The translations under genes were made by a program, and so were the position numbers. The notes under the pieces are model-generated. The model searched no databases and was not told where the DNA came from. It worked only from the letters and a program-made list of their open reading frames with translations. From Asterella californica (lineage: Eukaryota > Streptophyta > Marchantiopsida > Marchantiales > Aytoniaceae), in assembly GCA_036924285.1 (NCBI GenBank), contig JAYKYS010000005.1, positions 9,548,001 through 9,612,000 on the forward strand: a stretch of 64,000 nucleotides of DNA. Direction: 5' to 3'. Positions 34,878 to 46,379 of the stretch are shown piece after piece. The first letter of the stretch is position 1. Each line of letters begins with the position of its first letter.

Positions 34878-37800
34878 TCAAGACTCCTTCCAAAACCGCA
34901 CAGACCGATCAGTCCCACAAGTCACAAAGGCTGCTTCACTGGGTGAGTGCTCTAGCCAACGTGGAGCGCCAGCATGGTTAGAAGGCAACCGCACAACCAC
35001 GTCACCTGAGAGAGCATCCCATACCACCACCTGAAGCAAAGAAGTGTCTTTCGTCATGGCAAATATAACCACTCATAAACTCGAGAACAAGACCGAGAAA
35101 CGCGCCACAGCAGGGCGTGTTTGGGAGTTACAGCACTAATGGAAAAATTATAATGTCTGAACAAACCTCATTGTTCGCCTCATCGACACAAAGTACGAAC
35201 TCTTCTTTCTGTGAGAAGACTGCCTGCATCCACAAATATCGGATCCTGGGAACTCAAAATCCGATATTCATATTCGATATATGAATTTACTTCATCTACT
35301 TCAGAAAGATCTAAGAATATAGATTCGGTATGGACATACTAAATTTGGAACAAGTTCTCATTGACTTTAAGTCATTCTCAACCCTTCAGCGGCAACTGTA
35401 AGCTTAAACAACATACCTGACAGCGCATCTGTGCATGCTTAGCTCCAACATACTGCTTGACCTGGCGTCCGCTAGCAACTTCCCACATTCTAACAGTGGA
35501 ATCCTTTCCACACGATAGCACATACCTGAAAAATCAAGCGATAGGTGTGAGACAGTGACTTCAAACTTAACAAAGGAACTGAACCGAAGTACTCAACGCT
35601 TTAAAATACACTACCGCACTCGTGCTGACACTCGTGGTTAGCGCATGCAAAGCAGCGCCTGGACGAGCAAATCCATATCAGACATCAACATCTCTGTGAT
35701 GGTAAAACCCAACAGAGTACACTTCAATTTGCAGGCCCTGTTCCACCGAAAATGCTATTCATCATCCAGATATTTGCCTGAAACTGGTACATGTCCGAGA
35801 GTTTCTAAAACAGAAACTCTCGAACAATGTAAGAACTAACACGTACGCATCCGATTCACTTTATTACCGCTGATCCTTCGAGAAAGCAGCACTCGTCGCT
35901 TCAGCAGTACCATGGGCACCAGTTATGGCCCGCACACAACGTGCGCTAACCCCATCCCAAATTCTTACTCCACCATCTTTACTTGCTGAAACGTACATTC
36001 CACCATTTGAGGAATATCGCACCTGAAGGATTTTAACGTCAAACGCATGAGTCATCAAACACGTCGAGAATGGAAGATTTTATCAAGGACCACTCTCTAG
36101 TACAGATATAGATATTGGGCCAAGTACACAGTAGGTAGCAAAGGTGCAATGAAGTAATCCATATTCTTCAATCGTTTCTTGAATGTACTTTCTTGTCGTA
36201 CATTCCTTACACACATTGCCAGCCGCCGCATACGACGAGCGTACCTGCTCCTTCCCTTACCCTACTCCCTTGCTGTTTTAATAATTATCCCATACCTTAG
36301 TCTCCCTCCCACTGGGCCCCACGTCGTGAACCCACTCCTCCCCCCCGTCGCGAACGACAGGGGAGTACCTCTTTCTCACTTCCGTACTTTTTTATACACC
36401 CACTTATACACCGCACCGTACCCCACTTAGAGATTACATTTTGCCAAAATTACTCGATCATTCACTGTTCATAAAGAGGTGGGTTCACGACGTGCGAGTA
36501 AGAGGGAGACGAAGGTATGCGATAATTACTGAAACAGCAAGGAAATACGATAAGGGAAGAAGGTTCGCCGTATGCGGCGGCTGGCAACGTGGGTTACGAA
36601 TGTATGGCAAGAAAGTACATTAAGAAAAACGATTAACGAGTATAGATTACCTCGTTGCACCTGGATAAAGAACACAGCAGGTAAGACGAGACCACATCTA
36701 CAGAGTTCCTCTCATTTCCCTTCTTTTAGGACGCAACCGATGTCAGTGAACTCTATCTCACTTAACGAGAGTTTGTGTATAGTCCTCACTACAGGGTATA
36801 GGCCTCCACTAAGGAGAACTCACCTGATTGATGGCGCCACCAACGTGAGAATCCTGGAGTTGGGAAGATAAATAGCACTGAAAAGTGTTGACATCGTACA
36901 AGTGTGCTACCGGGTGATCAGTACCTGAAAAAGACGATTAAAGGTTCTGTGACAAGAGACGTCGGCTTTCTGATCTTGTCCCCTGTGGATGGTCTATTCT
37001 GGAGCAAGTAATTAGCAACAGACGGCAAACAATACAATTTTACGTACCCGCAAGTAAGTAGTCGCCACAGGGATGAAAGGCTACTGATCGCACGTTGTGC
37101 GTGTCCTGCATCAAAATTCATCAAAGACATCAAACAAGAGCAGTTTCCTTTTTCACACTCCGGCAGGTATACACAGATGTACATGCTCTTACAGGAGAAT
37201 GCCAGGTGGGTTGTTGCCCATGAAGGATGTGTACTTCACTGGGACCATACCAAATAACCATCAGAATCAGGAGAAGCGGACACGGAAACGAGGATTGGAG
37301 AAAAACACAATGACTAAGTTGCACCTGGATGACACGAAACGCTCGCCTTGCTGCGGACTTGGCGAAGTCGAAGAACCTATACAAATACACCTTCGTCAAT
37401 TCAGGAGCACAGATAATTTATAGCTTGCAAGAGGCAAATGTACGCTCGTCTCGAAGTCAACGTTCACAGGAAACAGATTGCAGACGGAAGAACTAACCGC
37501 ACTGTAGTACGTACTTGATTGTGCGATCTTTGGCGCCAGAGATTAAGACGGCTGATTGAGGATGGAAGTCGAGGTCATTTATTGGCTGCAGGAATTATGA
37601 AATCCCTAGTCTGTTAACTCAGAATCATATCATTTCCGAGCAGTGCACAAACGATGTTCTGAGGCACATGATTTTCCACGTATATGATTCACGTATACAT
37701 GGAGAGTCATAGCAGGAAACAAAGTACGAACTATTCAAATTACATAAACGTTCTATTATTAAAAATATTACCTTACAATTTCTCCTGAATCATCAAAAAT

Positions 37801-40800
37801 GTTATAGAATAAAAAGTAAAAATACATGACCAAAGCGTTGGAGTGATCCGACTGTAACAGAAAACGGAAGGCTCTACCTGAATATGGTCATAAAATGTCC
37901 TGATGACAGGTCGAATGGGGGTTTCCCGTGACACTCCATCCGGTGTCATCATTTGTCGAACTTTCTCAACCTGCAGTCACAACGTAGAGAGTGTATTTCT
38001 GAGCTCCTCTTCTTATTCCAAGCATTTCAGGAGATTAAAACATGTTAATCTGAGGTCCCAAGAATCTAATGCAGAAATAAAAACGTGGAGTTGAATACAG
38101 CAAGAATGAAGTAAGTAAAAAGCCTCAAAAGCGAACGAAGAATTACATGGGATTACGCGACCGCAAAGAAGAGAGTTATCTTCATACGTCGAGAATGGCA
38201 GATATGCAAGGACCACTCTCTAGTATAGGGGTATCACGCAGTTAGTCCAGCCAAGTACACAGTGAGAATCAATTAGGGGCCGAATGTGCGCTAACAAATG
38301 TGCGCGAAGAAGAGAGTTAGTATATATGAGTTCAAAAACCTAACTACCACACGATACACTTCGAGCATGCAACAGGGGGGATTAGGCTCTCCCGTCGCAT
38401 GCACCCTGACTTCATCAGCACCCAACAGGGAGGAATAGGCTCTAGATGAGAAGGAAAGGGGGTTATTCCCAACTCATCAGGGCCTTGTCGGTCCAGGAGT
38501 TTCTGTTCAGTTCCGGAACAGCTGAAGGCAGAGAAGTACATGTATTCACACGTCGAGAATGGCAGATTTTATCAAGGACCACTCTCTAGTACTGAGGTAA
38601 CCCGCAAGTAACCCGGCGAAGTACATAGTAGGTGGCAAACAGGGACCAAATGTGGGCAGAGAAGTACTATATTCATACGTCGAGAATGGCAGATTTTATC
38701 AAGGACCACTCTCTAGTACTGAGGTAACCCGCATGTAACCCGGCCAAGTACGGAGTAGGTAGCATAGGGCCCGAATGTGCTCTAACTTGCTAAGTGGAGT
38801 TAGCCACTTGTATTTAACCGAAGGGTGTGCCGATGGGAATGTGTAGGCGAAGCACATTTCCAAGAAAGGCACTCGATGGAGAATGCGATGATGCAGCTGA
38901 CAAATACAGTATGTAATGATGCAAGCTAATCGATTTTAATGTGGAATCTAATGCAGGCCTGAAGAAAACTGGAGCTGAACACGACGATAGTAAAATTAGT
39001 GAAGAGCACTGATGGCGAATATAGCCAAAACTTAAATAAAAGAGTTACCTTCATACGTCGAGAATGGCAGATATGCTCAAGGACCACTCTCTAGTATAAG
39101 GGTATCACGCAATTAGCCCAGCCAAGTACATAGTGAGAAGCAATTAGGGGCCGAATGTGCGGTAACAATGCCGAATGGAGTTAGCGAATTGTTTTATAAC
39201 CGGAGGGTGTGCCGATAGAAATGTGTAGTGCGAAGCACATTTCCTGAAAAGGTTCCCCTTGGTATGAATGCGAGTAAACAATGACAAGAAGAACAAATGC
39301 AGTATGTATTGATGCAATCTGATCGCTTCAAGTGAAAAGGCTAATGCAAACCCCAATGCAGAAATGAAGACAAACTAGATTCGTATACTGCAATGTTGAA
39401 AGAATCAAAGGCTATCCAGGCAGAACATAGATACAGATGACCATACAATCCAGCGTGGGAGAGAGTGAGTTGAGGAGCACGGATTTAGCAAGTGAGTAAC
39501 TGAGAAGACAGACGGAGGTAGTAAGAGAATAGCATGTATTTGCCCGTTCATCACTGATGCGTTTAGGTACTGAGGTAAATAAAATAGTTTAAATGAGTCC
39601 AAGAGCAATGATTTAGCGAGTGAAATCAGCGATCATACAGGTAGAAATAGTAGAGAAAATCTTTTTGCCACTGGGTCACTGATGCATGTAGGTACCGAGT
39701 AGGTGTACACTCAAGAACCTAGTTACCACAAGATACACTCGGAGCATGCAACAGAACACACTCCCGTCGCATGCACCTCAACCTGCTCTGTCACTTCATC
39801 AGCACCCAACAGAGAGGGTGGAGAGGTAGGAGAAGTGGTCAACCGAAGTTGACGACTTTCCGACTCATCCGGCCTTGTCGGTCCAGGAGTTTCTGTTCAG
39901 TTCCGGGACATCTGAGGGCAAACTCCCAGTCTTTGTGCAGCGGTAAAATCAGTGAGCATGGCAGAGAAACTGCAAATAAGCAGGAAGGTATATAAACAAA
40001 AGGTCCGTAAATGTTGATGTGATAAAAGAGAACGACGAAAACAGCAGCAAGGAGCAGTCGGAAAAAAGAAATATTGTTAGACAAAGAAAGGAAGTTTCTT
40101 GCATGATCAGTAAACAGTCGAGAAGGTAGCCTCGAAGTCGCAGTATGCAGGACCATGAAAGTCAGTAGTGTACTTACAGCAGTAGGGAGAAAGCAACGCT
40201 GAACTTCCGTTAGTGCAGGGGAGGGTGTAAGAACTGTCTACAGTGTGGACCTTATATGGGTCTCAGAATACTCCGCGGTATGCGTCTGCTGGCAGAAAAT
40301 ATCTGGGTAATCTAAGCTCTCGTTTATATAGCCATTGTTAGGTCTATATGGTTAGGGGTTTAGGCGAAAAGTAGTGTTTAGGAGCCGCAGCAGGGCCTGA
40401 ACTCAAAATTACTCTCTAATGAACTCAAAAACAAGTAAACACTGTAGGTCCAGTAATGTTTCCTTTCCGACATGGTGTTGCCTTCTGGGCGTCGGCTTGG
40501 AACAACCTAGGACAGTAAGTTAGATGTTGAATTCCTGTAAAGTACATAGATCCAGAATGTGCCAATGAGCAGAAGTACATATATCCATCCGTCGAGAATG
40601 GCATATATACTCAAGGACCACTCTCTCTCCAGAGGTAACACTCAATTAGCCGTGCCAAGTACATAGTAACAAGCGATTAGGGGCCAAATGTGCGCTAACT
40701 AAGAATGAACAGAGAAATAAATAGCAATCAGAATAAAGGGGCGAATGTACAGTAAAACTGAGCACTTCTTTTCACTTTGTGTCTGGAGTACGTGAAACTA

Positions 40801-42329
40801 TTATTTAACCCGAGTACATTACCAATTGTACCGAAATCATGGTTCTGTATACAAGTTCGAAGATGCAAAAACCTTCAACCTCAGAGTAAGGTCTAAACTG
40901 TTGTTTATCACCGGAAAGAGTTTGAAAGTATACTCGTTTACTGTGCAAGAAGTAGCAAAGAAAATTCAGCCCACCTCAACAAGTTTAATAGACGTATCGG
41001 CACTCCCGGTTGCCACCAGCCGTCCATCAGGGCTGAACCGTGCACACCTTGCAGCATTCTAGAATTCGGAGAAAGTCGAATCAGTCCATCCATCACTTAC
41101 AAGCGGTGAATCCAACAAACAGAAGATGTGACGTGCATCTTGCCGCATGCCGCGTCACCATCTTCAAGATGAAGGTACATATTTCCCTACAATCCATAGC
41201 AGGTGAAGGGGCCCTGAATTGGAGGACCGAACCCACGCCTGTAGCAAACGGCTGAGATGACCAACATTTTACTCTCCTCTGTTTTAGCAGACGCCAAAGC
41301 ATGCTCGAAACAGTTCTCAAATTGAAATGCCTTTCTCCATGAGTGATGAAATACCTTATGCTCAGATATATGTCTTGAATCGTGTTTTGGGAACTTGGCA
41401 GCATTTCCTTTGGTTTCCTGCACTGCACTGCCGTTCTCCCCATCAGACTTCTCTACAAACCCAACAAATGCATTGTTAACACACAGCTTCTGGTCGTCTT
41501 TGAAAGAGACGCAAATAAGTTTAGAACGTCATGGGCAGCAGGCTTTGGTTCACAAGAACCGGATCAATATGAAGCACATTACAAAGCTTAACAGAAAGCT
41601 GGAAGATGCCGACACAACTACCGAGTGTGATATCAGCAAACCAAATGTGCACCTAAAATCCAGAGACGTGACCGCTAGAGCTGGAATTGGCCCATAGCCA
41701 GCTAGGGTTGCACCACCACCAGCACCATCTGCTACCGGAGCGGGTCCCTGCCCTCTAGCAATTTCCTCCCTTTCCACAGCCATCCCCTGCATTGCTCAGT
41801 TCCAGGCGATCATCACGAAGTTCATAACTTGATGGTATTCTCACTATTTACTTAAAAGAAGTTCAAAAAGTCTCCGTGCATGCAGAGTTCAGATAAATTA
41901 CATCAATGAGACCGACGATGAATATATTAAACCTCGCGGATGGTCCTAATTTAAATTTTAATGAGAGTTGGCTTTCGAGCTTCCCACTGTCACAATTACA
42001 CGAACTTCATTTACACAGAATCAAGGTAAACTGAAAGAGAGTCTGGTACCTTCCGCACAATATCGAGCAACTTGTTGGGTGGCAACTCCGTCTGAAGCGG
42101 GGTCATTGTTGCGTTCGCTACTGCCGTTGCGGCCTGCAAGTCCCAGTGTAAGTAGCTCCGACATCTCTCTTTCACAATCTAGAAAGCTACATCAGCGTCA
42201 ATGGTTAAAAAATGGATACTGTTTATGCTCAACACTGACCTGGATGAGATTCAAGTCCCGTAAATGGCCGACTATCAGCGCCATCACGTGCCGCTGCAGC
42301 ATGCCCTCATGATGCTGATCGGCACCCAT
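34878..42329 (-). CDS. CSTF50: Cleavage stimulation factor 50-kDa subunit (CstF50/CSTF1), 14 exons
   Basis: A subunit of the nuclear CstF complex that recognises the GU-rich element in pre-mRNA 3'-end cleavage and polyadenylation. Exons (minus): 42329-42240, 42133-42050, 41786-41673, 41417-41355, 41058-40975, 37970-37878, 37585-37515, 37376-37325, 37105-37048, 36924-36824, 36022-35868, 35525-35417, 35223-35167, 35030-34878. They join in frame with GT-AG introns to 427 aa, essentially the length of plant CstF50. Residues 1-58 form the N-terminal CstF50 dimerisation domain (QRHVMALIVGHLRDLNLIQ). A linker follows, then WD40 repeats from about residue 113 to the end, with CARFSPDGRLVATGSADT, PINDLDFHP, VRSVAFHPCGDYLL, YVLSCGKDSTVRMWEV and the C-terminal FVTCGTDRSVRFWKES. 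Intron 5 is about 3 kb and full of repeats. The gene looks intact. Confidence 0.96.
35796..35822. repeat. 11-bp inverted repeat in a CstF50 intron
   Basis: CGAGAGTTTCT and AGAAACTCTCG flank AAAAC, inside the intron between exons 11 and 12. Confidence 0.8.
36060..36145. repeat. CstF50 intronic repeat, unit 1
   Basis: Carries the core CGTCGAGAATGG..GAT, then CAAGGACCACTCTCTAGTA and CCAAGTACACAGTAGGTAGCA. The same ~100-bp unit recurs at 38184, 38548, 38675, 39052 and 40585, all inside CstF50 introns and in the same orientation. This copy lies in the intron after exon 10. Confidence 0.85.
38184..38290. repeat. CstF50 intronic repeat, unit 2
   Basis: Same core as the 36060 unit; ends with the AATTAGGGGCCGAATGTGCG tail shared with the 39052 copy. 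Confidence 0.85.
38331..38529. repeat. ~200-bp duplicated intronic block, copy 1
   Basis: Aligns with 39711-39919. Shared blocks include GAGCATGCAACAG, CTCCCGTCGCATGCACC, TCATCAGCACCCAACAG and GGTCCAGGAGTTTCTGTTCA. It contains the small palindrome GCATGC twice. Confidence 0.85.
38548..38782. repeat. CstF50 intronic repeat, units 3 and 4 in tandem
   Basis: Two head-to-tail copies with a period of 128 bases (cores at 38551 and 38679), almost identical to each other, so the tandem is recent. Confidence 0.88.
38782..38862. repeat. Duplicated intronic block, copy 1
   Basis: Aligns with 39162-39245 (GGGTGTGCCGAT..AATGTGTAG, GCGAAGCACATTTCC). With the preceding unit 4 it forms a ~190-bp segment that is repeated as 39052-39245. 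Confidence 0.8.
39052..39245. repeat. CstF50 intronic repeat, unit 5 plus duplicated block
   Basis: Unit 5 (39052-39166) followed by the second copy of the 38782-38862 block, showing that a compound segment was duplicated. Confidence 0.82.
39711..39919. repeat. ~200-bp duplicated intronic block, copy 2
   Basis: Second copy of 38331-38529 in the same orientation, with small indels. Confidence 0.85.
40585..40700. repeat. CstF50 intronic repeat, unit 6
   Basis: Same core (CGTCGAGAATGGCATAT, CAAGGACCACTCTCT, GCCAAGTACATAGTA), the most diverged copy. Confidence 0.82.
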
Positions 42330-45300
42330 TGATCAAAATACTCGTTGTTTCCACTTCCACTGTGCTTACAATGTTGTCCAAAGAGAGGACCTCACTGTAA
42401 ACTCTGATTACCAAAATCAGAAACACTCCCGCCCAAACCCTACAAACCTGTTGTTACGCACAACCTGAATCCAGTCGCTCATTCACTCCTAAGCCCACTC
42501 TTTCTTGGATCTCCTCTCCTAAGTCCGCACTTTCTTCCCTGGCCCCACTCGACGCTTCGCGCGTCACGTTACACCAACATCCGGTCAAAAAGTACTAGTA
42601 TACTACTGTACTGTATATCGAGCGAAGCGTCACCGTCTATTGATACACGTCATCCGTACGGCTTCAACATCGCCTCTGTTCGCCCGTTCGTTCGGCTTTC
42701 TTTCCCGCTTCAATGAATTGAAGCTGCCCCGAACGACTCATCCTTCCTTGCGGACTGTGCGGTAAGTTTGGCTTGGAACATGACTTTGCATCGTCAACCG
42801 GGCCAGGCGAAAGAACGGCAGCTCACGTATATCACGTAGAAGACGTGAATGATCAGATCATCGTGATGCAGTTTCAGGTGGCTTCCCAAGTACCGGACCC
42901 AGGAAGGTGACCGGACTGAGTAGGCCTTCTACTATTGTGAGTACGTAGTTGCTCCCATGGACAGGTCTAGGAACGGGACAAGATAAAGATTTAGGGTCTC
43001 TACTCACTTAGGCCATAACCGCACCGAGCTTTCTGGTTTTGTTTTCTCGAGCTTTTTGCAAGAAGTAGCCATCTTCGAATGCTGGTTCACGCGTGTTGTT
43101 TTCTGGAGATTGTTTAGGTGAAAAAGTAACAAAACTGCATCGCGCTATATACATCGGGCCTCGAAACCATGCACGAGGTATAATCAAAGCGGGAAAATGC
43201 CATAGAGGACACTTCATCAATGGGGTAAACTACCATGGAGGACGTCAAAATGCTATGGAGGACACCAAGTAGTGCCGAGTTGTTCATGATCAATAATCTT
43301 CGAATTTGTACTTTGATGATGTTCATTCGTAGTTCGAATTGAGCATCTACTGTTCATTCGCAGCATGATACACGTAAGGGTTTACTAGTGGGTTGAACCC
43401 ATTGTCATTTAGCTATGAATCACGGTTGGATGTGCTGTCACGTCAATTTAACACCTCGACTAAGTTGATCGAGTGCGTAATGATTAGTCTCGATAGGGTC
43501 GTTAAGGTGAGATCTTAGGTTAACCTCACTAAGGATATACTCGCATGTAGGACTTGTATGCTTCAATTTTTTGAGTTGAGTCTTCAAACTCCTGGCTATG
43601 GTAGATGGTCTTGGTGAGTGCAACTTGGATTCTCTAATACGTAGAGTGGGTGTGGCTCGACTTTAGTGTTTGTGTCTTGCCGGTTGACATGATGGTATGA
43701 GTACTAATCTTTATTACTCGAATAACTGAAGTCGCGAGGTCTGACTGAGTGCTCTTAAGTCACAAATTTTTGTCTGTAGTATCTCTAGAGTGTGTAGATC
43801 ATTAGTGTCTTCGATTTACGGATGCGTATGTGCGCTGATTTTTTTGATCATGTGCTTGATCGTTGTTCGGATTAGTAGTCTGTGGATCTATTCTTGATCA
43901 CATTTGTGATGGGTAGTGTGAAAGTACTGCCGAAATTTCTTGTGACAAGTTTTTGGATCAATTTAATGATCGATAAATACGCGTCGGTGAATATCGAGTA
44001 AGTGTTGGCGATAAATGCTGATGGCAAAGAATGCAATAGGTGCACGCTAAGAAGAAAATTCTAACGCACAAAAAATCATTTGATTTGATGAAAGATCAAG
44101 TGAATTACAGAGAAAAGAAGGTCGCGAGTTGTCAAAATCTGACGTAAATTCGCATATGCGTGTTCTTTGGTAGATTTCTGCGTTGTTGGGTTGTTCGAAG
44201 TTGCTGTTTGGGGTGTGTTTATTGTTTGTGCATTTGGTCTCGAGTTGCTATCCTACTCTAAGTGGAGCGGAGAGTGAGCGGGAGTGTCACGATGCAGAGC
44301 ACGTATTATGAGCCTTCAGATCGATGAGTGCGAGAGTGCGGAGACGGAAGCGGAGTCGAGCCAGCAAGCCAGCTTGCTGATATGCGTTAGCTAAGCCCAA
44401 TATCAGTGGTGTGGGAGTGAGTAAAATCATGTCACCAATCTCAACATTATTCTTTAAAAATGTGCTTAACTATTTAGGTCTTAGCTTTGGCTTTACAACT
44501 AGACAAATAGCTCTTGGTGTCTTCTAGAATACATGCAAGTATTTATGGACTTGTTTAAAATAGTATGAGATCTTATCGTACGTTCATATAAGAGTGGTAG
44601 GACGATCTCATAGTTCTAGAGGGAAGTTGTAGTTGTGATAGCGTTTGTTTATGTCATGGAGACACGCATGGAGGACATTGATGGCAGTTGATTTGAGTGA
44701 GTTAGTGGAGCTATCATGTAGAGACTTTTGGAGCTACTAAAGGTTTGGACATCTAGTTAGTGACCTTCGGTGCAATTTATAACAGTTGATGATCATATAT
44801 TGTGCATGTGATCATCCAAAAAGAGACATCAGTCTGAGTGATGCTAGATTTATCTTACTTCCTCAGAAAATAAAAAAGATTTTTTTCCTTTTGTACATGT
44901 TTGACTGTGAAGGGTTATCGTTTGAACTTCTTGTGGTTGAGATCCTTCCATATTTAACTTCATGTTTGTATGTCGTATTTGCTTATGTTGGTGCTTGATT
45001 TCCGGAGTGAGTTCACTCCAACATGCTATCGGTAGTGAAGTTGGAGTTGCGGATCAGTCAGAGTATCTCTATTTCTCTCACAGTGAGGTTGGACTTGCAA
45101 ACCAGTAGACCATGAGAGGTTGCATGTGATGATGACATGTACAGATTATCTTTATCTTGACCGTCCTAGTATGAGATAGATGAGCTCATTAGGAGCGGAT
45201 TAGGCATGTTGGAGTCACGTGTGATGATGAGGTTTCGACGCTCTGGTTAGAGCTTGGTGTTCACGATTGAGACGAGGTTGTCATCACGGAGGTTACGACA

Positions 45301-45480
45301 AAGGTTCAACTGCACTAAGTAGTGGGTTCATATGCAGTGGTGTGAAGTACTAACTAGTAGCACCGGTCTCATCAACGTGAACAATTGTGAGGTTTTGCAT
45401 TTGCTGCAAATCACACCGAAAGCTGAACTCTTGGATAAATCATCCATCTCAATGATATCCATCGAATCCTAGTATTGTCA
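42330..45480. other. CstF50 promoter region, then repetitive non-coding DNA
   Basis: 42330-43000 is the probable 5' UTR and promoter of CstF50; no specific element is recognised. From about 43300 the composition resembles the decayed retroelement downstream, so this may hold its LTR or leader, but no terminal repeats or PBS could be found. Confidence 0.4.
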
Positions 45481-46190
45481 AGAACCCTTTGTGATCTCGT
45501 ATATCTCGTTCATGTCTCACAACAACGGTGTGACGACACTATGTGTTCTTTCAATCACGTCCTCTCTTATGACGTGGAAGGATTTATTCCATCACTTGGA
45601 GGGACCGCCTATGGATGATTATCATGAGTTCAAGCGGGACTACAACATGAAGATTGAGTTGTGGAGACAACATTGATCTCTCAACTATGTTTCTATCACT
45701 ACTAGCGTAGTTGCAGGAAGCGTAGCATTTGCAAGTTCGAGTGTCAATAGCAGTGGTACATCAACGAGTCTCGAAGTATCTACTACCAACGGTGCGTCCA
45801 CTAGTAGTAAAGCATGGAGTAGTACGAGCAAGATACCACCAAGTTTTAACATTGTGGTTTAGTTCTTCCAATGTATGAAGAAGAACTATCAAGGTGTGCT
45901 GACCGACAAGTTGAGGAGTCCGCATGAGTTCCAGTGGAAGACTGAAGAGAGAGCATACCCGAGGTGTATATTCACATGAGATGGTTGATCAGCGTTACTC
46001 ATGGGATGACAGAATCATAGACGATCTAGTTCTGATATGAGATATTAGACCGAGAGTTGCGAATGAGAGTTAGACATACGACTCTCTTTAGAGACACCGC
46101 ATCGACCTTAGCGGTTATTTTTGGTTTGGTTGAGCGGATTGAGCTCAATATGATGGAGGAGAGGTTGGGTTCAGCAGAGAGGTGTTGTCA
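45481..46190 (+). pseudogene. Retroelement gag (capsid) relic
   Basis: Protein-like pieces on the plus strand: MTWKDLFHHLEGPPMDDYHE (in 45491-45676), a stretch with CMKKNYQGVLTDKLRSPHEF (about 45870-45930), and MRMRVRHTTLFRDTASTLAV followed by VERIELNMMEERLGSAER (46057-46190). The last resembles the helical C-terminal part of Ty3-type capsids, which precedes the basic, zinc-knuckle part. Frame changes and stops separate the pieces. Confidence 0.5.
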
Positions 46191-46379
46191 AGTGGCGTGT
46201 TTTCTTATCCGAGAATACATTAGGTATCATACTATGGAGAGGACGTGCAACACTCTACGACTCAAAACCAGTGACCATCCAAACCTCTTTCTGACCTCCA
46301 AGTACACTCTGAACTTATACCGCTATGATATCCTCACATTCTCTCGGTAAAATCTCTCTCACTCAACTAGAGATAGAAC

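Noticed and set aside
36060..40700. CRISPR-like array because of the regular repeats
   Set aside because: Units are ~100 bp, irregularly spaced and inside introns of a eukaryotic gene.
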